From Ustilaginoidea virens (Eukaryota > Ascomycota > Sordariomycetes > Hypocreales > Clavicipitaceae): a stretch of 64,000 nucleotides of DNA. The position numbers were made by a program, and so were the translations under genes. How positions within the stretch are numbered: the stretch's first letter is position 1; every line of letters starts with the position of its first letter. Below the pieces are notes generated by a model that worked only from the letters and a program-made list of their open reading frames with translations, was not told the DNA's origin and searched no databases. Shown in pieces: positions 20,255 to 31,264 of this stretch. Where the stretch lies: assembly GCF_000687475.1 (NCBI RefSeq), contig NC_057317.1, forward strand, positions 3,038,001 to 3,102,000, read 5' to 3'.

Positions 20255-22491
20255 CTACCATGGCCTATTCCTGCTTGGCCGTAGAGATGACGGCTGTGCC
20301 TCATCTGGTTGCTGATTTGCAGCCGCCCGACCGGACGGCAAGGATGTCTGGTCAGAGTCGACAGAGGTCCACATACTGGTAGTAGGACGTTGGGCATTCC
20401 TCGTTGTATGCGTCGAGCTTGACAAGCTCGGGTTTCGGATTGATGACCCATGCGCAATCACCGGAGCCTCCGGGTCAGTATTCCGAGTTTGTGTCCTGGT
20501 TGGGTTTGACGTTTCTGCTACAACCCGTCTCTCATTCAGCTCGTTCGCAGGCCTGGTTTGCGACCTTTGTTGAGGATAAGGTTGCGCAGCTCCGCTTAGT
20601 GCCGGGTACACGCTCCATGGACCTTCTGCCAGCATCAAGTTGCGAGACGCGGACTGAAGCAGGCTGGACGGTGACGAGTCGGGAACTGGGGTAGGACCGT
20701 TGCGGCGTTGGCGTGTTCTTCGTTGATCCTGACCAGCTGCGTCGTCATCCGGGGGCGATCGGCGTTCTGCAGGACGCACTGCTCGGGTGAATAACTCGTG
20801 GAGCTCCGACTCTGTCATCGGCCGAGTCGCTAGCCTTGTGAGTAACTCGTCGGTTATGCTACATTCGGTCAACTCCAAACATCTATTCAATTTATTGGCG
20901 GGGGGAGGGAACCTTCTCTCGCCGCGCCTGGGACGACAAAACATACCCAGCCGGTAGGGGCAAGCCCCGCATCCTCATCATGTTCATAAACGTCCTTGCT
21001 GATCCATAGGAGTGTTTTTGCTCCGATTGAAGTTTGTTTCGGCAATATGGGCAGCTGTCCGAATCCTCCAACCATTTCTTAATGCAGTGATCTCCGAAGA
21101 CGTGCTTACACGCAGGTAGACGAAGAGGCGCTTCATTCACTCCTTCTGGACTAGCTACGCCATATGCATTGTAGCAAATAACACATACTAGATTCCCCCA
21201 CAAGGCGTTAACAACAACAACAGCAAACTTGATGCGATACCCACACAGGCAGAGGTAGCTAAGGTGATGGGTGGACTCTTGCATGTAGTGTGACTCACTC
21301 TTCTCGTCGTTTGGCAAATCAGAGATGTCGACACTCTCCAGTGATTGCAAAGCCGCTTTGGAAGCCACCAACTTGCTAGACACGGCGCCGCGGAGCATTT
21401 GAATTTGGCGGGCTACGCTTTCATCCGAATGAATTGCTCCATGGGTGTTCCGGCGGTTCAGCCTCGGTGCCCGCGTTGGGCTGTCACCAAACGCATAGTC
21501 ATTCGCCTCCTCCAACGACCGACTTGGGTCAGACCCCGATTGACGGGAGCCAGCGATCCTCCGGGCTCTAGCGTGAGGTTGTCGACGGCGTTCTGAAGCC
21601 GGAGAAGGAAGACCTGTAAAATCACGATATCCAAGCGAAGAAGCGGCTACGAGAAACTAGTCAGCGAACCATTAAAGGAGCTTGGGCACTGGCGTAGGGA
21701 GATTTTCCCAGGCGAAACGAAAAGCCCCGAGCATTGATATGGGGAATCTTCGAATGTTGATGTCGGGGTAGAACGCTCGGTGCTGGCTATGGGATCGCGA
21801 GCTTACATGACTGTGAACGATGCACTCTTTGGGAACTGGGTGACAGTAGCTGGCTGGCGCGGCGAGGCGAAGTTGGCGAAATAGGGTAGGAATGGCCCGT
21901 ATTTGGGAAGCTGCTCGGACGTTCTGATTCATTGGACAGACGCTCGGAAAAGGCGAACCGAAGGGGAACGTGTGACTGTGCGTCCGAAGTAATACCTGGT
22001 GATGATGTCCAATCAACTGTTACAGGTGGCTGCAGCATGAAACCTCTTCCACCCGGATTCATACTTCCAAACCCTGCGACCGATGCTGAGTCACCGCTAC
22101 TCGAATTCACCGCCGAAATATTCACGGGTAAGGGCACTGAGATGGCCGGCATTGGCTGCAAGGTTGAGGCCCAGTACACGGGTGATGCAGATAATCCGGG
22201 AGCAGAGTCGGAATTTTGCAAAGCTCGAAGGCCACGGTCGGGATGAGGTAGTGTACCAGGCTGGATCGGGAGCGGCGGCTGCACGGAATCCGGGGCTATC
22301 GAAGGCCGTCCAAAGGCATGTTGATGAGAATAGTAAACCGAACTCGAGGGCAACGGATGCTGTTGGTTCTGCCACGCTGACATGCGCGAGTGGTGGGATT
22401 GTATGAGCCAAGAGTTTGGAGAAGCTTGTACAGGAGCTCCGCCGGCAGAAAATCTCCGAGAGTTATTCGGGAGAAAATTCATCTGGTCCAT
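20255..22491 (-). CDS. RING-finger protein (probable E3 ubiquitin ligase), four exons
   Basis: Model: exons 22491-21807, 21613-21299, 21187-20947 and 20882-20255; introns of 193, 111 and 64 bp with donors GTAAGC, GTGAGT and GTATGT. All phases match and give 622 residues. Residues 1-230 are Ser/Pro/Gln-rich and disordered. The RING lies at about 335-382: C335-x2-C338, C360-x-H362, C368 and C379-x2-C382, in the context LPACKHVFGDHCIKKW. The usual fifth ligand position is Gly, and H367 next to C368 may substitute. I recall this spacing in homologues. The C-terminal 200 residues are again polar and disordered. It should bind an E2 enzyme and pass ubiquitin to an unknown substrate. Intron 2 removes 37 codons immediately before the RING and joins NDEK to ICVICYNAYG. 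That intron is stop-free, so the unspliced form would also be translated. The start is the first ATG of the open frame. Confidence 0.85.
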
Positions 22492-23894
22492 TTTCCGGCT
22501 CGTTGTCGCTGGATAGTCCTCGTTCCCAGTGGCACTGGTGCCCGTAGGCCGTGACCGAACGCGCGAACAGCCAAGGGCGGAAGTTTGGCAGCCAGCGACA
22601 CCGGTCCTTTATCACCAAAACCAGCGAGAGCACGAGGTGGCCGCCGGCTTGTTTAGAGCTGTGGCGACGGCTGTGGTGAGGCTCGCCGTGTTCGAAACGA
22701 CGGTGTCCTCAATGACGCTTCCTTACTTCCTTGTCCCTTGTCCCCTGCGCTCTCTGGGTCCTGTTTCGTCGCAACAAGTACACTTGTTGATTGGCTGGGT
22801 TGGTTTTGTAAGCTCGGATGAAGCGGCGCCGGCATCAGGTCAGAGAGTAAACACGTAGAGGTGTGGCGAAGTGACGGAGAACAAAGATATCGAGTAAGAA
22901 TGCGCAATCGCTGTCGGCAGAGACGTAACTAGGGGAGTGATACGAGCTAAATGATGGTAGATGACGGAGACAGGAGATTTTTTTTTTTTTTTTTGAGTAT
23001 CGCAACGAATGGAGTTAGATGCCACGAGATTCAAAAAAAGGAATAGGTCGTATCAAGAGGATGAGCGAGCAGCGAGCGAGCGAGCAATAGGTTCGAACGG
23101 CAAGCGTGAGGCAGCAGCGAGGAGGGTTAGGGGGGGTGGTGCGTTGAGGATGGCTGGTTGGTACTGAAGTAGCCGGTACAGAACGTGGGCATCGGCAGCT
23201 ATTGCCCTAAAATCAATCTCAGATGCGATGATTCAGAGAGGCTCGGGCCCCGATGGGGTTATCTTTGATGGTGATTAGCCTTGGGTGAAGGAGGGGTAAG
23301 GTATTGTCCGACATTCAACAGTTGCTGCTTCCTTTCTTCTCTGAAGTCTCGACTCGGGCGCTGGTCACATGTGTGGGAGGGAAACTCGGGACACAGCGGA
23401 GACGGGAAAGGGAAGAGCGTAGGTCGGTCGATCCTTGGTGAAAGGGAACCCGGTTGAATAACGACTTGTCCCTCAGCCCGCCGCCCGAGTCATGGGTGAG
23501 GAAGGATTGACGTTCTTGCACAAGTCGGCAGCGCCAAAAGAGTACGGGCAAGAGGACGACAACAAAAGAAGCTCAAGTGGCGAGCGGAAGAGGCGGGGAC
23601 GATGGAAGAAGGCGGGTGTCTGAAGACGGAAGAGATCAGTGGAACTGAGTTGGTTTCGTCGGACGAGCCAGCCTGAGGTGAGGCACGAGCGTAGCGAACG
23701 CGACTCTGGAGCTTATTGTGCCAGTACTGTGCCGAGTATGTCCAAGCACTACAGGTGGAGGCGAGAGCCTATAAGCCTGGTTGAGTTGGACGGCGAAGGA
23801 AGAGGCGGGTGCTAAAAGACACAAGCCCATAGAATCAGCCAGCAGGTGGTGGTGATTCAACCAAGGACGGACGACATGGACGGAGTGGCCAACG

Positions 23895-23896
<2 letters not shown>

Positions 23897-23928
<32 letters not shown>
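23897..23928. repeat. (CA)16 microsatellite
   Basis: Sixteen uninterrupted CA units on the plus strand. It is followed 30-40 bp later by the GAG-rich purine tract. Confidence 0.97.
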
Positions 23929-23929
<1 letters not shown>

Positions 23930-23966
23930 GACCACAGCTTCAAGAGAAGACACGGGCACTGGCACG

Positions 23967-24049
23967 GGGGAGGAGAGGAGGAGAGAGGAGGAGAGAGGAG
24001 GAGAGGAGGAGAGGAGGAGAGGAGGAGGAGGAGGAGGAGGAGGAGGAGA
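23967..24049. repeat. GAGGAG/GAGAGGAG polypurine tract
   Basis: About 80 bp of almost pure purine on the plus strand, built from GGAGAG and GGAGGA variants and ending in a run of GGA trinucleotides. Confidence 0.93.
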
Positions 24050-25692
24050 GAAGCTAGGGCATCAACTGGTGCGTGTGCGTGTGCTTGTGTGCGTGCGTGT
24101 GCGAGTTGAGTCAATCGGATGGGTGAGTTTGGCAGTGAGGCGTAGGCCTAGGCCTAGGAGGCATGGAAGGGGAGACTATTAAGAAGTGCGGCAAAAGAGA
24201 CATGGAGTCATGAAGGGGCAAAAGGCACCAGACGAGTTGGCCGGCGGTGGTAAAGGGCGGCGCAATAGCAAGCTTCCGTGCTAAGAGGGGTGTAAAGGCT
24301 CGTGCTGCCAAACAAGTGATGTGGTCATTGACGGATTGGAGGGGTTCGGCCGCTGGAATAGTCTGCAGAGACAAGCAAAGCAGCCTGGCGCAGGAGGGCA
24401 ATCAATGAATGAATCAAAGGAGGAGGCAAAAGGCGGCGGCGGCCGAGAACGGGACACTTTTGGGGGGGGGGGGTGTGCAAGGATGGAAGTCAGAAGATTA
24501 ATTGAACCAGCGTTGGGTTGCGGACATGATGGGGACGCACGTACGATATTATCCGCCAGGCGGCGCCAGTCGACGCCAGTTGACACATCAGAACTTGTGG
24601 TGGTGGATGATGGATGATGCGAGCAAACGATGGGCAGAGGCGAGGCAGCCGATCCGTCGTACGTACCGGGTAGTGCGGGTACCGAGTACCGGCTAGCAGA
24701 AAGCAGGTAATAGGGTAATAGGTAATACCAGACCAGACCAGACCAGACGGAACCCGGTGGGGTGTCGAATGTTGAAATGGGGCATATGAGGGATGGGCAA
24801 GGCTTGATTGCGGGACATCGGGACATCATCCTCAGTGTGAGTCAATCTCTTGTTGCCTTAGTCACAGTCAGCCATGGCATGCCCTGCCGCCAATGCGCAT
24901 CCCTGGGGCCCGCATTTCCAAGTGGCCGACTCCGATGGGAAGGAAGAAAGGAACATTGAAGGAGTGAAGCTTGAGTGAAGCTTTCATATTGCGCTCTGAA
25001 AAAGTTGGAACAGATGGAATGGAACGGAGCCAGCAGGAAGTTACCAGACGGTCCCCCAGTCTTTTTCGGGGAGCCAAGTACGGACTACCTCGGGAAGGAG
25101 CGGCCTGCCATGGGACCACCGACCTTACCTCCAGGTCCTCAGGGTACTGTAGGTACCTGGTACTTGGTAGGGTGTACTTCAATGGCTGGTAAAAGAATCC
25201 TAGGGAAGCATTGACCCAACCAAGGTGAAGCCATCAATCAGTGTTGTTGCATGGCCCTGGTTCCGGTTCAATAACACGACCCAGGGGCTCTCACGGTATC
25301 AGAGGCGCATGCAACCAGGCAACTCAGTACGTACGGAGTAGTCCAGGCAGTTTGATGGCGGCAGAGGGGCCCGCACGACAGGGGCCAGTTGCGTGCGACA
25401 TGGCTCAAAGGTTCGGCGGGGGCCCAGCCAGCTCAAGGTTGGCGCAACGAGAGAGCCTGGGCTGGGCTGGTCTTTGCGTTGACCAACGCAGACGGACCAG
25501 GCAAAGAGCGCACAGCGCCGTGGCTGCGACTCGAGGCGGGCACGACCAGCTGCCTCAAGGCAGGGCGTGGCAATTGGCATCAATCCCAAGGCCAGGGTAA
25601 TCAATCCATGATTGATTGGTGCTGGAGGCGGCCGTGTCGTCCGAGACGGCGGCGCAGAGCGGGGGGATGGATGCAAAAGGTGGTGGCCAAAG

Positions 25693-25726
<34 letters not shown>
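25693..25726. repeat. Poly-A run, 34 bp
   Basis: An unbroken run of 34 A on the plus strand in gene-free DNA. Confidence 0.95.
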
Positions 25727-25729
<3 letters not shown>

Positions 25730-26130
25730 GTGGAAAAGAAGAAAGGCCGAGAGGGAGAAGGAAGTGAGGAGGAAGGAGCGGACGTGGTGCGGTACGGAAA
25801 CGGATGGATGGGGGATCAATCCAAACGAGCCGTCTGGACTCTGGAGTACAGGTTGCTTGGCGAGATGGTAGCATAGATACCAACCAGGTACCTAACATAA
25901 CATACCAAGGTATATGTACATACCCAAGGTAAGTGTGCGCTACAAACACGCTAGGTCCGGCTGCGCCGATGTGACCAAGGCCGACGTGACCAAGGCCGGC
26001 GTGACCAAGGCCGACGACAAGGAGAGCAGCAAAGTCAGATGTAGATGTAGCAATAGTTACCATGGCTGTTTGGAACAACATGTCATCGATGATGCATGAA
26101 TGCGATGGCTTGTGTAATCATGGCAAAATG

Positions 26131-26173
26131 ACGGACGGACGGGCGGACGGACGGACGGACGGACGGACGGACA
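26131..26173. repeat. (ACGG)n 4-bp tandem repeat
   Basis: About ten units of the tetranucleotide acgg, with one interrupted unit (gggc) near 26140, lying 170 bp before the 8-bp array. Confidence 0.93.
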
Positions 26174-26344
26174 TTGGGAACGGCTCTTGAGACTCTGAAC
26201 CAGAGACGCACGGCCAGACGCAATTGCGCACGGCGGCACAGTGCCATGTGCGACGCAGCAGCTACGTGCGCACAGTGTATGCGTCGGTCGTCCCAAGTCG
26301 AAAGTCTTGGACTGGGCCATGGATTACGACAGACCGACGACCGA

Positions 26345-26488
26345 AGCAAGACAGCAAGACAGCAAGACAGCAAGACAGCAAGACAGCAAGACAGCAAGAC
26401 AGCAAGACAGCAAGACAGCAAGACAGCAAGACAGCAAGACAGCAAGACAGCAAGACAGCAAGACAGCAAGACAGCAAGGCAGCAAGGC
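26345..26488. repeat. 8-bp minisatellite, 16 perfect units plus two variants
   Basis: The unit agcaagac is repeated 16 times without error from 26345 to 26472, followed by two agcaaggc units to 26488 and a degenerate cagacag-type tail to about 26520. Because 8 is not a multiple of three, every frame reads as an eight-residue peptide repeat (for example TARQQDSK), which explains the overlapping open frames seen here on both strands. Confidence 0.97.
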
Positions 26489-28514
26489 AGCAGACAGCAA
26501 GACAGCAGACAGCAGACGGTAGACGGTAGACGAGCCGTTTTCAACCGGGCCACGAGCTAGTAGCTTTTATCATCCAAAAGAGAGTAGCGAGCAGCGAGCA
26601 GCGAGCAGCTCGTTCGCCACCCGCCCTGACGTTACGTTCCCCGCCGTAGCAGGCGGCCAGGCAGCTGCGCCGCGGCTTGCTTGGGGGTGTTGGCTTCCCA
26701 GACGGTATGGTATGCAGGAACAAGGCGTCTTGTGCTGGTAGGATATCGGGCTGAACATGCGTGTGTAATGGGCGACTCATGAGGTGAACAAAAAGATGCA
26801 CAACCGAATCTACCTTTGCATCTTTGGCTGTGCTGGCAATGCCTCTCGAGACATGGATTCACACAAAAGTCCAGTATGGGAACTTGGGCGTGCTGCTGAA
26901 AAATGCAACAGGGGCACCTGGGATTTGCAACCAAAGATGCAGGTCATCTATCAACATCAACATCAGCATCAACAACATCGACAACATCGACATTGAAATC
27001 GACATCGACATCAACAACAACAACGGCCGACGGCGTCGCATACATGGCCTCGACGCCAAGCTTCAATCGTCCCGGGGAGCGCTTCCGCGTCTATTCCCCG
27101 TGCACAGCACCGCAGCCGGGGTTGAACGAGGCCATGCAAACTGCAATGCTCCCCATCAGCCGTTGTAGTGGTCGGGACGGAAGACAACGTACTGTCTGGT
27201 AGCACCCATGCAGCGCGCGCGCAAGGGGAGCGGGCTAGCGGTTGCGGCCAAGACGGCCAAGACGGCCAAGATTAATTGGGCTCGGGCGACAAAGTCCTGT
27301 CCGATGCGGCGCAGGCATGACGTGGGAAGATGGCACGGAGCGAAGAGACGGACGAGGCAGGAAGACGGGCTTTCCTTTGGGGGATTTGTATGTATAAATG
27401 GGCGACCACCCGTTCCAGTTTGTTTCAATTCTTCTCGATTCTTTGGTTGTTTTTTTTTTTTTCTTTTATTTATTTATTTACTCATTTTTAAAAAAGGTGC
27501 CCCCCTCCCCTCGGGTCCTTTTGCATTGAGCTTCTTGGCACGGTTCGGCGGCTTATGTAGCATTGCGCCAGACAGCCGGACAGCCAGCCAGTCCAGCAGC
27601 AGACATTGATGACATGGACGACCAGCTTCACCAATTGCTTTCGCAGTCAACGTCACTCGCTAAGCTGGCGGGGTGGGGGGGGAGGGGGGGGGCTGGGCTT
27701 TTGCGCCGAGGTTTAAGTGATGCAAGAAGCCCATCCATGACTGCGGGTCGTCCTCGTACAGTAGCCATGCAGACAAATGGACTTGTTAATAAAGTGATGA
27801 GCCGCCTCTTTCTTCCTCTCTTCTCCTCTTCCCCCGCCCGAGGGCCGCGGGCAGCGAGCGAGTGGAGTGGCGTAGGAGTCGTCAATCCTTTCCTTTCCTT
27901 TCTTTTCTTTTTCCCACCCCTTTTGGGCCCCCCCGTTGACCGGTGCCGTCGGAATGACCAATCGCTCCAGGATGCGACGAGTGCGAATCCGCCGGGGGGG
28001 GGGGATGATGTTGAGAAAGGTCTCCGGCATTTGCCCGTCAACTGGTCGACTTGTCCAAAGTAAAACGTCACTGGTCTGGCCCGTGGCCGTCGTGACTTGG
28101 GCTGGTACTGGGCTGGTACTGGGCTCGTTCTGAACTGTACCGGACACGTGCCCAGCCAGCTCAACCAAGGTTCGAGGACTTTCCCCCCCCGGTCAGCCCC
28201 AGAGCTTGCTAAGGTAAAAAATACCTGTCATGTATCCGTTTCCAAGGTGTGTGCGCACAGTAATACGCATTGCCGGACCCGGATTCTTTTCATCTGCCTC
28301 GTGGGGAAAGGGTACGTAAACGTAACAAGCGGCATGTAGGCCCGGATGCTTGTTGCTTGCCCGTCCGTCGCGTGGTTACGTGAATAAGGATAGGCACCTA
28401 CCTGGTATGTAGGCTTCCTCGCTGTATCGTCTTGAATGCTGGATGCAAACTGCTAGGCCGTGTCAACATTGAACTGGTAGACTGTGCCATGTGTCAGTCA
28501 ACTGCTCGCTGTCT

Positions 28515-28543
28515 GGTGTGGTGTGGTGTGGTGTGGTGTGGTG
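28515..28543. repeat. (GGTGT)5 tandem repeat
   Basis: Five units of the pentanucleotide ggtgt, then ggtgg. Confidence 0.93.
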
Positions 28544-28835
28544 GTTTCTGGGCACGTCGCTGGCACAGCCCGCACTCGCACTGTTCAGGACTGTACGACG
28601 CCTGGGCGGCCCTTGCTGGCTTGACTGACTGACTGTACGTGGCCTGATAACCCCCCGCGCCTCGGTCGTGGTTACTGACATTATCCAAGCCAACAACAAG
28701 CATCAAATTGGATGCCGTGTTGATGCCGTGTTGGTGCCGAGTTGATGCCGTGTCCCAAGTTCAACCAGTCCCGCTTGCAAACCAGCTCGTCTCGTCATTG
28801 GAGCTCTCTCTGGCAGCGGCCGATTCCCACCCTCT

Positions 28836-28836
<1 letters not shown>

Positions 28837-28872
<36 letters not shown>
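28837..28872. repeat. (CATCGT)6 tandem repeat
   Basis: Six perfect units of catcgt, followed by catcgc and a CGTCGC tail to about 28890. Confidence 0.95.
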
Positions 28873-28877
<5 letters not shown>

Positions 28878-29272
28878 CCGTCGCCGTCGCCCATCTCCTC
28901 TATTTGTCTGCCCCACGCTTCACTACAATAGAAACCCGCCCTCCAGCGCACGATGAATTCGATACGCCCTGGACCGGATGGGAGCCCCAAAGAAACGCTT
29001 TGGGAAAAAAAAAAAATTGAGGCCTCGACAACTCTTCCGCTCACGCGACTCCGCTCTGCGGTGGCGCTCGGGCACACGCGCAGCGACAGCTCAACTCTTG
29101 CTGATGCCAGCCAGCACCCGCTTGAGCGTGCCCGTGCCAGCGTGTGCGTGGGGGTTTGTGCTTGCTTTGAACAGCTCTTGCCCAAGTGCCAGGCGACGAT
29201 GATTCCAGTCATCAACAGCCAAACCCTAGCACTGTCGCCAGCGGGCAATCGACAGCGACAGCGGGCAATCGA

Positions 29273-29303
<31 letters not shown>

Positions 29304-29534
29304 GTGACGCGACGTAACGGTCGCCCCCCTTGATCCTCCGTCTTCAACTCAAACGGCCCAGTCACCGTGCCATGGCTCCAGGGGGAATAGAGAACAATGG
29401 CCCTCTCCCCAGCGGACCAGTTATTGTCCTTGCCAGCCAGGGGAAGGAGCAAGGCGGCCTCTCGTATTCTTGTGGTGTGTGTTTTTTTTGTGAATTTTTT
29501 TTTTGTGAACGCCGTCATTGGCACATGGACTGTG

Positions 29535-29566
<32 letters not shown>
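29535..29566. repeat. Poly-A run, 32 bp
   Basis: An unbroken run of 32 A on the plus strand, preceded at about 29240-29305 by a GCGACA/GGGCAATCGACA repeat cluster. Confidence 0.95.
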
Positions 29567-29569
<3 letters not shown>

Positions 29570-30129
29570 AATCGCCTGGCCATTGTTTCCCATGCCGTCT
29601 TCGGACCCATGCCATCCGACCACGGATATGGCTTCGCGCGTCGGCCCCAAATCCAAAGTAGAAAATGCGTCTCCAACCCGCCCCGGGACTTGCCTTTCCA
29701 GCCACGATATGATGGCTGAATTCCGTCCTCCGGGCATGGTCCCGGTCCCACAGGGAAAATTTACCTCGTCTTCAAATGCCCTGCGTTGCTGACTGGAAGG
29801 CGGGCATCATTTCTTCACCCACCGACCGGGGGATTGTCTCGGCCAGTCTCGTGTGAATGGACTCGTGTGGAAAGCCGAGGTGAACTCAGCTGTTGCTGTG
29901 CCCAGATTGGCTGCGCGACGTAGGGCGGACACATGGTAGTCCAAAGGGTGCCAGCTAGTGCTTGCAGTCATGGTTCGCAGGAAGCAAATACACCTTCGCA
30001 GTAGCATATAATCCTGTGCATCTCAACACACCATCCTTCGCGGCCCTTCCATAAAACGTTTCCCCACACAGCACCTTCTATTCACCCAGCGAAGCCGGGT
30101 TGCGCGCAGGGGGGGGAGATGACGAACCG

Positions 30130-31228
30130 TCATTTCTTCACCAAGCGATACTTGCCCCCCGATAGCTCCAGCACACCCTCCGAAATCTTGTCCCCCAGAA
30201 ACTCCTGCAACTCCTCGTTGCCCCAGGAACACCCGTCGGCTATGAGCATCTTCATCATCATGGCTATCTGCCCCAACGGCATGGCTGGGCCCGAGTTTGT
30301 CAACATGCCCACGATGAACTGCCAGTATACTCTTCTCCGCTCCTGCTCCTTTGGATCAATCCTCGTCCTTCGGCTGGACAGCGGCCCGGCGTCTTCTCCG
30401 CCGGCTACCGAAGCTGCATCTCCCCTTGCATCCGTCGCCGTTTCCCCGTCCTGCACCCTCTCGAGGACCACGTAGGTTTGGTTGCCGGCATCCTTGAGAA
30501 CACTCTTTGAGATCCAGAATCGCAGGGCCGAGTCCAGCAGGTCCTCGTCAATCATCAGCTTTTGCCACAATTCGGCCAATGTGTGCTGCTTGGGGCCAGC
30601 TTGGCTGCCGTCGTCGCTCTGAAACGCGTAAATGACGGCCGCCTCGTACGTCTTGCATTCCAGCTCGATGGATCGGTCTTGCAGGTTGAGCTGAACCGTT
30701 GCTGATCCGATGTGGTCCAGCCAAGTCAGTTTTCGAGACGTCTTCAGGCGCTCAAACCCAGCCTCGTACTGGGCCTGAACTTCCGCAACAGGAGCAGGCA
30801 CGGTGAAGGGTTCCCTCGGCAGACTCGGCCAGAAGAGGCGCGAGAGGATCTTGGCATGATACTTGTCGCAACTCTCGACGTGGCCGCGGCTACCCCGTAG
30901 GCTCTTGCGTAGCAGAGCGTCCACGCGCCTCGAGTCGTAAATGTCCTTGACCATCACGTCGCAGTTCTGGAGAGCACTGTCGCCGAATCGTCTCTTCAGC
31001 AGGGACAGGACCTTGATCTCTTGCTGAAACCCAGCTTGGTTGGAAAGCAGCCGTTCTGCCATGATGGACTGAAATTCCTTGATGAAAATCTCTTGCGAGC
31101 CCAGTGCGCTGATGAGCGTGCCAATGACGTCTTCGGTCTTGGGCCTCTTGTAGTTGGGCCCCGCGTCGACGGGGTCGGGGACCCAGCTCATGTCGTCCCA
31201 GTCAAGGTCGTCTTCATCAACATGTGCA

Positions 31229-31264
<36 letters not shown>

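Larger units (their letters stand above)
22492..30129. other. 7.6-kb stretch without a supportable gene, rich in simple repeats
   Basis: No open frame here shows a recognisable domain, a stable codon pattern or a plausible splice chain. The longest, 28703-29737 on the minus strand, contains translated poly-A and RD/DD repeat filler. The stretch carries a CA repeat, a GAG purine tract, 4-, 5-, 6- and 8-bp arrays, two poly-A runs above 30 bp and the word TACGGAGTA at 25332-25340. The first kilobases upstream of 22491 presumably hold the promoter of the RING gene. An untranslated RNA or a gene with many tiny exons cannot be excluded by eye. Confidence 0.5.

Noticed and set aside
26345..26488. 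Possible CRISPR-like array
   Set aside because: Units are 8 bp with no spacers; this is a plain minisatellite in a eukaryotic genome.
26083..26560. Open frames on both strands with TARQQDSK or LLSCCLAV repeats
   Set aside because: They are the 8-bp tandem array read in every frame, not coding sequence.
28703..29737. 344-residue open frame on the minus strand
   Set aside because: Composed largely of translated poly-A (Phe run), GCGACA and CATCGT repeats (Arg/Ser and Asp runs); no domain and no stable codon pattern.
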